This document shows, in pieces, positions 1 through 7,322 of a stretch of 14,047 nucleotides of DNA. Each line of letters begins with the position of its first letter. The stretch's first letter is position 1. Origin of the DNA: an uncultured Ruminococcus sp. GTDB taxonomy: Bacteria > Bacillota > Clostridia > Oscillospirales > Ruminococcaceae. Both the position numbers and the translations under genes were made by a program. The DNA is taken from assembly GCA_937894495.1 (NCBI GenBank), contig CALCRR010000172.1:1-14047 (forward strand), given 5' to 3'. The notes beneath the pieces were generated by a model, which did no database searches, was not told the origin of the DNA, and saw only the letters and a list, made by a program, of their open reading frames with translations.

Positions 1-2189
1 AGGCAGTCGCTGCCCAAGTTACCCAGCTGCTCTTTTAGCCCCTCGATATCTGCGGCGAATTTATTTACTTCATTCCGGAGCCTTTCACGCTCATTTGAAA
101 GCTCCCCCCTTTTTGCTTCAAGGGCGAGCTTTTTCCTGTCCAGCTCCTCTATCTCATTTTTACGGGTAAGCAGCCCCGTGGTTTTTGAAACGCTGCCGCC
201 TGTGAATGAGCCGCCTGCGTTTATCACCTGTCCGTCAAGGGTGACTATGCGGAACTTATAGCCGTTTTTCTTAGCTATGACCGCCGCCGAGTCTATATCC
301 TCCGCTATACATATCCTGCCCAGCAGATAGTTTACGATACCCCTGTATTTATCATCAAAGCTGACGATATCGCAGCCCATTGCCACAAAGCCGTCCTCCT
401 GCTCAAGCCCCTTGTTATCAAGCCTTGTGCCCTTTACCGAGGTAACGGGCAGAAAGGTGGCTCTGCCTGCACGGCTCTCCTTTAAAAGCCTTATGCCCCG
501 CTTGGCAGCTTCCTCATTCTCAACCACTATATTTTGCAGCGCACCGCCCAGTGCGGTCTCTATCGCCACCGAATACTCGCTTTTAACGGTCATCAGCTGT
601 GCCACCGTGCCGCAGACGTTCTTTATCCTGCCCTGCTTAACGGCGGTCATTATATGCTTTACGCTGTAGCCAAAGCCCTCCATTGAGCTTTCCAGATCAC
701 GCAGGATCTGCAGCCTGCCTGCTGCGTCTCTCAGCTCGCTGTCTGTTTTCAAAAAGCTCTCGTCGGCGGCTGCCAGCTTCTGTGAGCGTTTTTCGTGAAG
801 CTTTTGCAGTCCGCTGAGCCTGTTCTGCGCTTCCTGCTGCTGCTCCTCGGCTCTCAGCTTATCCATTCTCAGCTTTTTCAGCTCCGACTGAGTAAAGCGG
901 CTGTTTTCCTGTGTCTGCTTTTTCTCAGCCTCGTTATCGGCTATCTGCTCCTCAGTCTCGCAAATGATGTTTTTAACATTCTCAATCTGAAAGCTCAGCT
1001 TCGACTTTTTAAGATAAGCCCCGTTCACTGCCGAGTTCACATCGCTTACAGCCTTGTCCGACTCCTCGGCTTTGTTTATCAGCCTGTCAAATTCCTTTTC
1101 CTTATCGCTTACTGCATTATCGGCTTCAAGCTTGCTTTTTTTAAGCTCTGTGAGCTGCCCACGCTGCTTTTCCAGCTCCGCTTCAAGAAAATACTTATCA
1201 GCCCTCGACTGCTCTATCTGCTCTTTGAGCCTTAAAATATTCTCGCTGATATGTGATATATCGTTCTCACACACGGCGATATCGGCTTCACCCTTGCGGC
1301 TCTCAAGCTCGGTGTCGTGTATCTTCTGCCTTATCTCGTCCACCTTGGCAGAGCTCTCGGCGCTTTGCCTGAAGCTCTCCTCGATCTCCCTGTCAGACTC
1401 TTCAAGCTCGGCTGAGACAGCGGCGTGCTGCTCTTTAAGCAGCTTTATGCGCTCTTCATACTCTTCCAGCCTGACTCTGTACTGCTCCAGCCTTTTTACC
1501 CAGACGGAAATTTCAAGCTTGCGCTTTTCATCGTCCAGCACCCTGAATTTTTTAGCCTTTTCGCACTGCTTTTCAAGGGGACCTATCCTGTCCTCCAGCT
1601 CCCCCAGTATATCGGTGAGCCTTGAAATATTCTCCTCAGCAGCGGCAAGCTTGCGCTCGGCTTCCTGCTTTTTGTAGCGGAATTTTGCGATACCTGCGGC
1701 TTCCTCGAATATCTCACGCCTGTCGTTTGATTTACCGTTGACGATATCGGCTATCCTGCCCTGACCGATTATCGAGTAACCGTCCTTGCCAAGACCCGTG
1801 TCCATAAACAGCTCGTTTACCTCTTTGAGCCTGACACCGCTGCCGTTTATCATATATTCGCTGTCGCCGTTTTTGTACAATTTTCTGGACACCGAAACTA
1901 TATCGCTGTCGTAGTCCAGCGCCCTGTCCTCGTTATCAATAGTGAGAGTCACCTGTGAAAAGGGGGACTCCTTTCTGGTCTCGCAGCCGTGGAAGATAAC
2001 GCCCGACATCTTCTCGCCTCTCAGCGCCTTTGAGGACTGCTCGCCCATCACCCAGCGCATAGCGTCTGATATATTGCTCTTGCCCGAGCCGTTGGGACCC
2101 ACCACGGCGGTTATGCCCTTGGTGAATTTAAGCTCTGTCTTATCGGGAAAGGACTTGAAGCCCTGCATCTCCAGCGATCTTAAATACAC
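1..2189 (-). CDS. smc: Chromosome segregation ATPase SMC, N-terminal 729 codons (runs off left edge)
   Basis: SMC forms the ring-shaped condensin that loads on the chromosome with ScpA/ScpB and organises it for segregation. The N-terminal ATPase half-head is clear: Walker A GPNGSGKSN at residues 31-39, followed by SDAMRWVMGEQ, and a Q-loop in SIIGQGRI with Gln near residue 143. A long charged coiled coil of about 165-500 follows. The hinge domain covers about 500-660 (GFGYSVKHI, then AIETALGGALQNIVVE, ending in a GGSFTGGS glycine stretch). The second coiled coil has begun when the window ends. Family members are about 1,180-1,200 residues, so roughly 40% including Walker B lies outside. The start is GTG at 2189: it gives MYLRSLEMQGFKSF, the usual SMC beginning, and GGGAG lies 10 nt upstream. 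The gap from the radical SAM stop is 17 nt and the binding site nearly touches that stop, so translation is probably coupled. Confidence 0.96.
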   Translation of the reverse strand, partial: MYLRSLEMQGFKSFPDKTELKFTKGITAVVGPNGSGKSNISDAMRWVMGEQSSKALRGEKMSGVIFHGCETRKESPFSQVTLTIDNEDRALDYDSDIVSVSRKLYKNGDSEYMINGSGVRLKEVNELFMDTGLGKDGYSIIGQGRIADIVNGKSNDRREIFEEAAGIAKFRYKKQEAERKLAAAEENISRLTDILGELEDRIGPLEKQCEKAKKFRVLDDEKRKLEISVWVKRLEQYRVRLEEYEERIKLLKEQHAAVSAELEESDREIEESFRQSAESSAKVDEIRQKIHDTELESRKGEADIAVCENDISHISENILRLKEQIEQSRADKYFLEAELEKQRGQLTELKKSKLEADNAVSDKEKEFDRLINKAEESDKAVSDVNSAVNGAYLKKSKLSFQIENVKNIICETEEQIADNEAEKKQTQENSRFTQSELKKLRMDKLRAEEQQQEAQNRLSGLQKLHEKRSQKLAAADESFLKTDSELRDAAGRLQILRDLESSMEGFGYSVKHIMTAVKQGRIKNVCGTVAQLMTVKSEYSVAIETALGGALQNIVVENEEAAKRGIRLLKESRAGRATFLPVTSVKGTRLDNKGLEQEDGFVAMGCDIVSFDDKYRGIVNYLLGRICIAEDIDSAAVIAKKNGYKFRIVTLDGQVINAGGSFTGGSVSKTTGLLTRKNEIEELDRKKLALEAKRGELSNERERLRNEVNKFAADIEGLKEQLGNLGSDC

Positions 2190-2206
2190 GGCTTTTCAAC
2201 TCCCTT

Positions 2207-3211
2207 CTAGTGTATATCCTTAGTCATGTATTTATTCTTTATTTTATGCTCATTATCGGGGGTTATCACAAGGCGTATACCCCTGTCGGCAAAATATTTT
2301 ACGTTTGTTTTTTTCTGCCCCAGCGCTTTGCTGAGGTCACGGCTGTCAACCATAAATTCAGCATAGCTAACACTGCCGCCTGCCTTGTCAGTCTCGGCTT
2401 CAAAAAGCTTTCTGAAAAGTTCGCTCTCGCAAAGCTCACGGAAGGCAGGGTGGTAAAAGCCCCCCACCATGTCACGCTCAACAAACTCGCTGGCGTGCAG
2501 ACCGCACTTTATCACTTTTATGCCGCTTTGCTCAAAGCGATCAAGCATTTCGGCGCAGAGCTTCACCACACTATCAAAGCTCATGGTCCTATACTCCCCC
2601 GAAAGGTAAAGCTCCCCCAGCTTAGTGCCTTTTAATATCACCACGGGGTAGATCCTCACCGTATCGGGGCTGAGTGAGATTATTTTATTCATGGTCTCCA
2701 GCTCTTTATCATAGGTGCTTTTATAAAGCCCCACCATCATTTGCAGCCCCAGCTCAAAGCCCTGCTCTTTTATGAGCTTAGCAGCCCTCGCCACATCATG
2801 GGCGGTGTGCCCCCGCTCGTTGGCTCTCAGCACCTCATCGTCCATCGACTGTGCACCCAGCTCGACAGCTGTCACCCCGTATTTTTTCAGGATATCCAGC
2901 ACCTGCTTATCAATATAATCGGGTCGGGTGGAAAGCCTTATGCCGTGAAATCTGCCCTCACCCACAAACTCCCCGGCGGCAGTCAAAAGCTCCAGCATAT
3001 AGTCCTTGGGTATAGCCGTAAAGCTGCCGCCGAAGAAGGCTATCTCGGTGTTTTCGGGGTCTTTTACCTCACCCAGCGCCTGTTGGCAGATACGCCTTAC
3101 ATCATCGCCGCTTGGCAGGTCATCTGCACCGCTGATAGTCCGCTGGTCGCAGAAGGCGCACATATGGGGGCAGCCCACATGGGGGACGAATATTGAGATA
3201 TTACTGTGCAT
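2207..3211 (-). CDS. Radical SAM protein, Elp3-like, of the rnc-smc cluster
   Basis: A 334-residue radical SAM enzyme. The 4Fe-4S cluster ligands are C14, C18 and C21 (GCPHMCAFC, the CX3CX2C pattern). GGSFTAI at about 60-66 fits the glycine-rich SAM-contact strand. Later segments (STRPDYID, ELGAQSMDDEVL, GLQMMVGLY) resemble the Elp3/HemN-type radical SAM barrel. The C-terminal acetyltransferase domain of true Elp3 (about 550 residues) is absent, so tRNA carboxymethylation should not be assumed. From memory, a protein of this kind sits between rnc and smc in many Clostridia; its substrate is not known to me. The ATG shares one base with the rnc stop (TAATG), and AAAGGA lies about 9 nt upstream inside rnc, which points to translational coupling. 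Confidence 0.9.
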   Translation of the reverse strand: MHSNISIFVPHVGCPHMCAFCDQRTISGADDLPSGDDVRRICQQALGEVKDPENTEIAFFGGSFTAIPKDYMLELLTAAGEFVGEGRFHGIRLSTRPDYIDKQVLDILKKYGVTAVELGAQSMDDEVLRANERGHTAHDVARAAKLIKEQGFELGLQMMVGLYKSTYDKELETMNKIISLSPDTVRIYPVVILKGTKLGELYLSGEYRTMSFDSVVKLCAEMLDRFEQSGIKVIKCGLHASEFVERDMVGGFYHPAFRELCESELFRKLFEAETDKAGGSVSYAEFMVDSRDLSKALGQKKTNVKYFADRGIRLVITPDNEHKIKNKYMTKDIH

Positions 3212-3915
3212 TACAGCTTATCCTTTAATCCCATAAGCTCCAGCGCTTCTCTGGCAGCGTTCTGCTCGGCGCTTTTTTTCGACCTGCCCACGCCTGTGCC
3301 GATTATGTTGCTGTTTAAAAGCACCTGCACGGTAAATCGCTTGTCGTGGTCGGGACCCTCCTCCCCTTTGAGGAAATACTCTATCTTCTCCTCGGGGTTT
3401 TTCTGTATTACCTCCTGCAAAGCGGTCTTGTAATCGTGGAAGGTGTTGCTGTGGGAGGGGTCGATATCCTTGGGCAGAAAGCCCATTATATGCTTTCTTG
3501 CAGGCTCAATTCCGCCGTCAAGGTAGATAGCCGCTATCACCGCCTCCATAGCGTCGGAAACGATAGATGCACGCTCTCTGCCCCCTGTCAGCTCCTCCCC
3601 CTTGCCGAGAAATATGTATCTGCCAAGGTCAATTTTTTTGGAGAACTCAAACAGCGCCTTTTCGCACACCAGCGAGGCTCTCAGCTTTGTAAGCTCCCCC
3701 TCGGGCAGGTGCTTGAAGTGCTCGAAGATGTAGTCGGAGACCACGATAGAGAGCACCGAGTCGCCAAGAAATTCCAGCCTTTCGTTGCTGTTTCTCAGCT
3801 TTTTGTTCTCGTTGGCGTATGAGGAATGGGAAAGCGCCTCATACAAAAGCTTTTCGTTTTTAAATTTATAGCCTATCCTTTTCTGGAACTCAGAAAGGTT
3901 TCTCTGCTCGTCCAT
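3211..3915 (-). CDS. rnc: Ribonuclease III
   Basis: A double-strand-specific endoribonuclease that processes the rRNA precursor and structured mRNAs; it acts as a homodimer with Mg2+. The 234-residue length is normal. The nuclease domain carries the signature NERLEFLGDS at 44-53 with E45, E48 and D52. The second catalytic cluster is SDAMEA with D121 and E124, aligning with E. coli D114 and E117. The dsRNA-binding domain covers about 160-232 (DYKTALQEVI, then GVGRSKKSAEQNAAREAL). AGGTGG lies 8 nt before the ATG, and only one base separates it from the plsX stop. Its place between plsX and smc matches the Firmicutes order, except that acpP, often found between plsX and rnc, is missing here. Confidence 0.97.
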   Translation of the reverse strand: MDEQRNLSEFQKRIGYKFKNEKLLYEALSHSSYANENKKLRNSNERLEFLGDSVLSIVVSDYIFEHFKHLPEGELTKLRASLVCEKALFEFSKKIDLGRYIFLGKGEELTGGRERASIVSDAMEAVIAAIYLDGGIEPARKHIMGFLPKDIDPSHSNTFHDYKTALQEVIQKNPEEKIEYFLKGEEGPDHDKRFTVQVLLNSNIIGTGVGRSKKSAEQNAAREALELMGLKDKL

Positions 3916-3916
3916 T

Positions 3917-4924
3917 TCAGACCACCTGCTTTGACTTTAATGCGTCAAGGGCTTCTGTAATGGTTTCGATAACGCCCGTTTCGGTAAACTGCTTAGCCTG
4001 CCTTATGGCGTTGTAGAAAGCCCTTGCGTTTGAGCTGCCGTGAGCCTTGATAACAGGCTTTGCTGTACCCAGCAGCGGCGCACCGCCGTACTCTGAGTAA
4101 TCCACCTTTTTCTTGAACTCCTTAACGTTCTTCATCACCAGCAGCGCAGCCATTTTCGACTTGGCGTCCTTAGTCAGCAGCGTTTTCAGCTCCCCCGAGA
4201 AGAACTTAGCCATGCCCTCATAGAGCTTCAGCATAAGGTTGCCGCAGAAGCCGTCGGCAACGCACACATCACAGTCGCCCATTGGCAGCTGCCTTGCCTC
4301 GATATTGCCGATAAAATTAACGGGGGCTGCTTTGAGCTGCTTGTATGTCTCCAGCTCCAGGTCTCTGCCCTTTGACTCCTCAGCGCCGATGTTGGCAAGA
4401 CCCACCCTGGGCTCTTTTACACCCAGTATCTTATTCATATAAGCCGAGCCCATAATGCCGAACTGTGTGAGCATTTCGGGGCGGCAGTCGGCATTTGCGC
4501 CGCTGTCAAGCAGCATGGTGGGCGCACCTGCTGTTGGCAGAATAGTAGCCAGGGCAGGTCTTTTAATGCCCTTAATGCGCTTTACGATAAAGGTAGCCCC
4601 CACCACCAGCGCACCTGTTGAGCCTGCCGAAACGAAAGCGTCACCCTCGCCGTCCGCAAGCATTTTCATGCCAACAGCCATCGAGCAGTCCTTTTTGCCC
4701 TTGATGACCTCGGTAGGCTCCTCGCATATCTCGATAACGGTATCCGCATGGCGAATTTTAAGTCCCGAGATATCCAGCCCGTTATCCCGGGCACACTTTT
4801 TTATCTTCTCTTCATCGCCCACCAGCGTAACATCAACGCTAAGATCCCTGTGAGCGTCTATCGAGCCCTTGATTACCTCCAGAGGTGCATTGTCTCCTCC
4901 GAAGGCGTCAATAACAATGTTCAT
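3917..4924 (-). CDS. plsX: Phosphate acyltransferase PlsX
   Basis: A peripheral membrane enzyme that converts acyl-ACP and phosphate to acyl phosphate, the acyl donor for PlsY in phosphatidic acid synthesis. The 335 residues match the family. The N-terminus MNIVIDAFGGDNAP is the PlsX signature, with Phe where Met is common (AMGGD). Other family segments are FVSAGSTGALVVGATF (about 102-117) and the C-terminal YGGAPLLGTAKPVIKAHGSS. AAGGAGG lies about 7 nt before the ATG, the strongest binding site of this group, consistent with plsX being first in the plsX-rnc-radical SAM-smc operon. I found no convincing -35/-10 pair in the intergenic region before it. Confidence 0.96.
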   Translation of the reverse strand: MNIVIDAFGGDNAPLEVIKGSIDAHRDLSVDVTLVGDEEKIKKCARDNGLDISGLKIRHADTVIEICEEPTEVIKGKKDCSMAVGMKMLADGEGDAFVSAGSTGALVVGATFIVKRIKGIKRPALATILPTAGAPTMLLDSGANADCRPEMLTQFGIMGSAYMNKILGVKEPRVGLANIGAEESKGRDLELETYKQLKAAPVNFIGNIEARQLPMGDCDVCVADGFCGNLMLKLYEGMAKFFSGELKTLLTKDAKSKMAALLVMKNVKEFKKKVDYSEYGGAPLLGTAKPVIKAHGSSNARAFYNAIRQAKQFTETGVIETITEALDALKSKQVV

Positions 4925-4957
4925 AATTTTACCTCCTTATGATCTTTTGAGGCTAAA

Positions 4958-5068
4958 GGTAAGAGGCAAGGAATACTATTTCTTACTTCTTATCCGCAGC
5001 CTGCTCTGCCAGAAGCAAGAGGCAAGATCTTGGTGCGCCTGTGGCGGTTTTTCTTGCTTCTAACTTCT
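4958..5068. repeat. Two degenerate inverted repeats of AAGAAGYAAG type upstream of plsX
   Basis: The gene-free stretch 4925-5114 holds two hairpin-capable units built from the same purine-rich word. Unit one pairs TAAGAGGCAAG (4960-4970) with CTTACTTCTTA (4982-4992), 9 of 11 positions complementary, with an 11-nt spacer. Unit two pairs AGAAGCAAGA (5011-5020) perfectly with TCTTGCTTCT (5052-5061) and contains a smaller CGCC-TGT-GGCG stem (5036-5046). Further AAGTTAGAAG-like words lie next to it. On the minus strand neither is followed by a U-run, so they are not obvious terminators for the genes here. I see no ORF and no clear promoter in this stretch. Confidence 0.6.
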
Positions 5069-5114
5069 TTTTTCCTGCTTCCGGGTTATGTTTTCTAAAA
5101 ACCTGTCTTGCTGC

Positions 5115-5282
5115 TTAGAACTTGTTCTCATAGGATCTGCATGCAGATTTTTGAGTAGATTTTGTCGATTTCAAGGCGAAAAGCCGCAGTTGGGCTGGCG
5201 CCCTGCAAGGCTTTTCAACGCGGAAAGCGGCAAAAGATGCTCAAAAAGATGCGTGCATAAGTCTATGAGAACAAGTTCTTAA
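5115..5282. repeat. Palindromic repeat element 1 (168 bp, long imperfect hairpin)
   Basis: The whole segment folds back on itself around TGGC (5196-5199). The outer arms are a perfect 17-bp inverted repeat, AGAACTTGTTCTCATAG (5117-5133) against CTATGAGAACAAGTTCT (5263-5279). Inside are TTTTTGAG/CTCAAAAA, a GATTTTGTCG arm with its partner, the 7-bp stem GAAAAGC (5178-5184)/GCTTTTC (5210-5216) and the apical stem GGGC/GCCC. A 14-bp palindrome, ATCTGCATGCAGAT, lies at 5136-5149. The right end overlaps the stop codon of the membrane protein gene. It is homologous in its core to the element at 5816-5977. It resembles a MITE or a structured intergenic repeat, and on the minus strand it could also block transcription into the plsX operon. 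Confidence 0.8.
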
Positions 5283-5800
5283 ACCAGCCCTGCTGCTGAG
5301 AGGAACTTTGCGGTGCATATAAAGCCGAATATCAAAAGCCCACCTGCCGCCGTGATATTTACTGCGGCATACAAAGCTCCCGAAAGCTTTCTGTTAAGCT
5401 CGGCGCTGCGCCTGAAAGCTCTGACTCCCAGAAAGATAAGAGCTAAAGCCGACAGCGTAAAGAACACTGCGCCGATAAACGCCGCCTGCTTTTCTGCCAG
5501 AGCAAAATGCTTGTCAGCCTGCTCAAACAGCTCCGCCGCTTTGTCCTCGTCGGCGGCATAAATGCTGTCGCCGCTTTTCCGGCAGCTCAAATAAGAAACG
5601 ATGTTGATAAGCGGCACGCACATGGCGATAAACCATGCAGCGCTCAAAGCCGCCATAAACACGCCGCCCCCACGCCCTTTGCTGCGGCGCTTTATAAGCT
5701 TTGGCAGCGCCCATGCAAAGATCAGCAGCATTCCGCCGTAGTTTGCCGCGGCGTATTCAAACCTCGCCGCCAGCCCTGTGATACCAAGATCTTCAAGCAT
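5279..5800 (-). CDS. Unrecognised four-helix membrane protein
   Basis: I do not recognise this 173-residue protein. Four hydrophobic segments at about 21-36, 46-71, 105-127 and 141-165 suggest an integral membrane protein. After helix 1 is a basic loop (KLIKRRSKGRGGG), probably cytoplasmic. Between helices 2 and 3 is a charged, probably helical stretch (about 80-104) rich in Glu, Asp, Lys and Ala. No catalytic motif or signal peptide cleavage site is evident. The ATG has GGGGG about 10 nt upstream, immediately outside the repeat at 5816-5977. The stop TAA (5279-5281) lies in the end of the repeat at 5115-5282, so the last residues may have been reset by the repeat. The gene belongs to neither flanking operon and looks like an accessory insertion between them. 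Confidence 0.72.
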   Translation of the reverse strand: MLEDLGITGLAARFEYAAANYGGMLLIFAWALPKLIKRRSKGRGGGVFMAALSAAWFIAMCVPLINIVSYLSCRKSGDSIYAADEDKAAELFEQADKHFALAEKQAAFIGAVFFTLSALALIFLGVRAFRRSAELNRKLSGALYAAVNITAAGGLLIFGFICTAKFLSAAGLV

Positions 5801-5815
5801 TTATTATCAGCCCCC

Positions 5816-5977
5816 TATACTCGCCTCTGTTTCAAAATATCCATTAGATCTGTGCAGAAATAAATTTTATCAAGGCACACGACCGCAGGCTTACTGACGT
5901 AAGTCAAGGGAGTGTAACGCAGAAAAAATTTATTTCTGCGCAAAGATAATGGATACTTTGGAGCAGAGGGGAGTATA
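5816..5977. repeat. Palindromic repeat element 2 (162 bp, long imperfect hairpin)
   Basis: A second palindrome of the same family, symmetric about TGAC (5895-5898). Matching arms are TATACTC (5816-5822)/GAGTATA (5971-5977), TATCCATTA (5838-5846)/TAATGGATA (5947-5955), a perfect 15-bp arm GCAGAAATAAATTTT (5854-5868)/(5925-5939), and the apical stem CTTAC/GTAAG. The outer arms share one centre of symmetry with no net length difference. The core 5870-5925 aligns without gaps with 5171-5226 of the other element. It begins 15 nt upstream of the membrane protein ATG and lies about 28 bp beyond the trmFO stop, so it could terminate the trmFO operon or affect expression of the membrane gene. Confidence 0.8.
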
Positions 5978-6005
5978 AAGGCAAAACTGCGTTTTTTTCT
6001 GCTTC

Positions 6006-7322
6006 TTAAAGCTCTGAAAGCATTCTGTCAAGGTCAGCGAGCCCTCTCCCGGCTATGGTCTCATAACGCTTCTGCTTGTCTCTTATCCGCTCCCCAAGCT
6101 CGGGCAGAATGCCCATGTTGCAGCCCATCGGCTGGAATTTTTCCACCGTGGGGTCTGAGATATACTTTGAAAGCGCACCCAGCATGGTGGTCTCGGGCAG
6201 GCTCACCAAAGGCTTGCCCTGTATCAGCCTTGCCATGTTCAGCCCTGCAAAAATCCCGCTGGCTGCCGACTCGATATAGCCCTCAACACCTGTTATCTGT
6301 CCTGCAAAAAACAGGTTGTCACGCCCACGCATATTAAACTGCTCGTTAAGCAGCTTCGGGGAGTTTATAAAGGTGTTTCTGTGCATTACTCCATAGCGCA
6401 TAAACTCGGCATTTTCAAGCCCCGGTATCATGGAAAACACCCTTTTCTGCTCGCCGAATTTCAAGTTGGTCTGAAAGCCCACTATGTTATACATGGTCCC
6501 CTGTGCGTTCTCGGCTCTCAGCTGTATCACCGCATAGGGTCTTCTGCCTGTCCTCGGGTCGGTCAGTCCCACAGGCTTCAGGGGACCGTACCGCATGGTG
6601 TCCTCGCCCCTTTTTGCCAGCACCTCGATAGGCATACAGCCCTCATATACCTTGAAGCCGTCCTTGGCAAAATGCTCTCTGTCGAACTCTTTCAGCGGCG
6701 CAGACTCAGCATTTATCAGGGCATTGTAAAACCGCTCATATTCATCTTTATCCATAGGACAATTGATATAATCAGCCTCGCCCCTGCCGTAGCGTGCGGC
6801 AAAAAAAGCCTTGCTCATATCAATGCTCTCAAAGGTGACGATAGGCGCTGCCGCATCGTGGAAATACAGATACTCGCCGCATAGCTTTTTAATGCTCTCA
6901 GCCAGCCCGTCAGAGGTCAGGGGTCCTGTGGCTATTATCACATTGCCCTCGGGTATCTCGGTAACTTCCCTCTCGGTCACGGTTATCAGCAGCTCACTCT
7001 TTATCCTTTCGGTGACAGCGTCCGAGAACCTTTCTCTGTCAACAGCCAGCGCACCGCCTGCCGATACCTTGGTAAGCTCGGCGCACTCCATAGTAAGCGA
7101 GCCCAGCCTGCGCATCTCCTCTTTAAGCATACCTGCCGCCGAGCCTATTCTCTCGGCTTTAAGGGAGTTTGAGCACACAAGCTCTGCAAAGCCCCGGTAC
7201 TTATGGGCAGGGGAAAACTTTTGCGGCTTCATCTCAAAAAGCTCAGTCTCCACCCCTGCTTCAGCCAGCTGCCATGCAGCCTCACACCCTGCCAGCCCTG
7301 CGCCTATGACCTTAACCCTCAT
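6006..7322 (-). CDS. trmFO: Methylenetetrahydrofolate-tRNA (uracil-5-)-methyltransferase TrmFO
   Basis: Makes 5-methyluridine at position 54 of the tRNA T-loop, using methylenetetrahydrofolate as carbon donor and FAD/NAD(P)H as reductant. This is the route of most Gram-positive bacteria, in place of SAM-dependent TrmA. The 438-residue length is normal. The FAD-binding dinucleotide fold starts the protein (VIGAGLAGCEAAWQLA, about 5-20). The family stretch AELVCSNSLKA holds C50, and YEGCMPIEVLAKRG holds C229, corresponding to the two functional cysteines known in the family. A second glycine-rich FAD segment (FAGQITGVEGYIESAASG) lies near the C-terminus. The ATG lies inside the end of topA with an 11-nt overlap; AGAGGAG is 8 nt upstream. 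Confidence 0.97.
   Translation of the reverse strand: MRVKVIGAGLAGCEAAWQLAEAGVETELFEMKPQKFSPAHKYRGFAELVCSNSLKAERIGSAAGMLKEEMRRLGSLTMECAELTKVSAGGALAVDRERFSDAVTERIKSELLITVTEREVTEIPEGNVIIATGPLTSDGLAESIKKLCGEYLYFHDAAAPIVTFESIDMSKAFFAARYGRGEADYINCPMDKDEYERFYNALINAESAPLKEFDREHFAKDGFKVYEGCMPIEVLAKRGEDTMRYGPLKPVGLTDPRTGRRPYAVIQLRAENAQGTMYNIVGFQTNLKFGEQKRVFSMIPGLENAEFMRYGVMHRNTFINSPKLLNEQFNMRGRDNLFFAGQITGVEGYIESAASGIFAGLNMARLIQGKPLVSLPETTMLGALSKYISDPTVEKFQPMGCNMGILPELGERIRDKQKRYETIAGRGLADLDRMLSEL

Noticed and set aside
1054..1677. Open frame of 207 codons on the + strand, rich in serine
   Set aside because: It is antisense to the SMC coiled coil; its serine and leucine runs mirror the Glu/Lys/Ala/Arg codons of the real gene.
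5036..5052. CGCC-TGT-GGCG stem followed by a T-run on the + strand
   Set aside because: It points along the + strand, where no gene precedes it; the stem is only 4 bp.
4925..5978. CRISPR array suggested by repeated hairpins
   Set aside because: There are no regularly spaced identical repeats or unique spacers; the repeats are two diverged long palindromes and degenerate purine-rich words.
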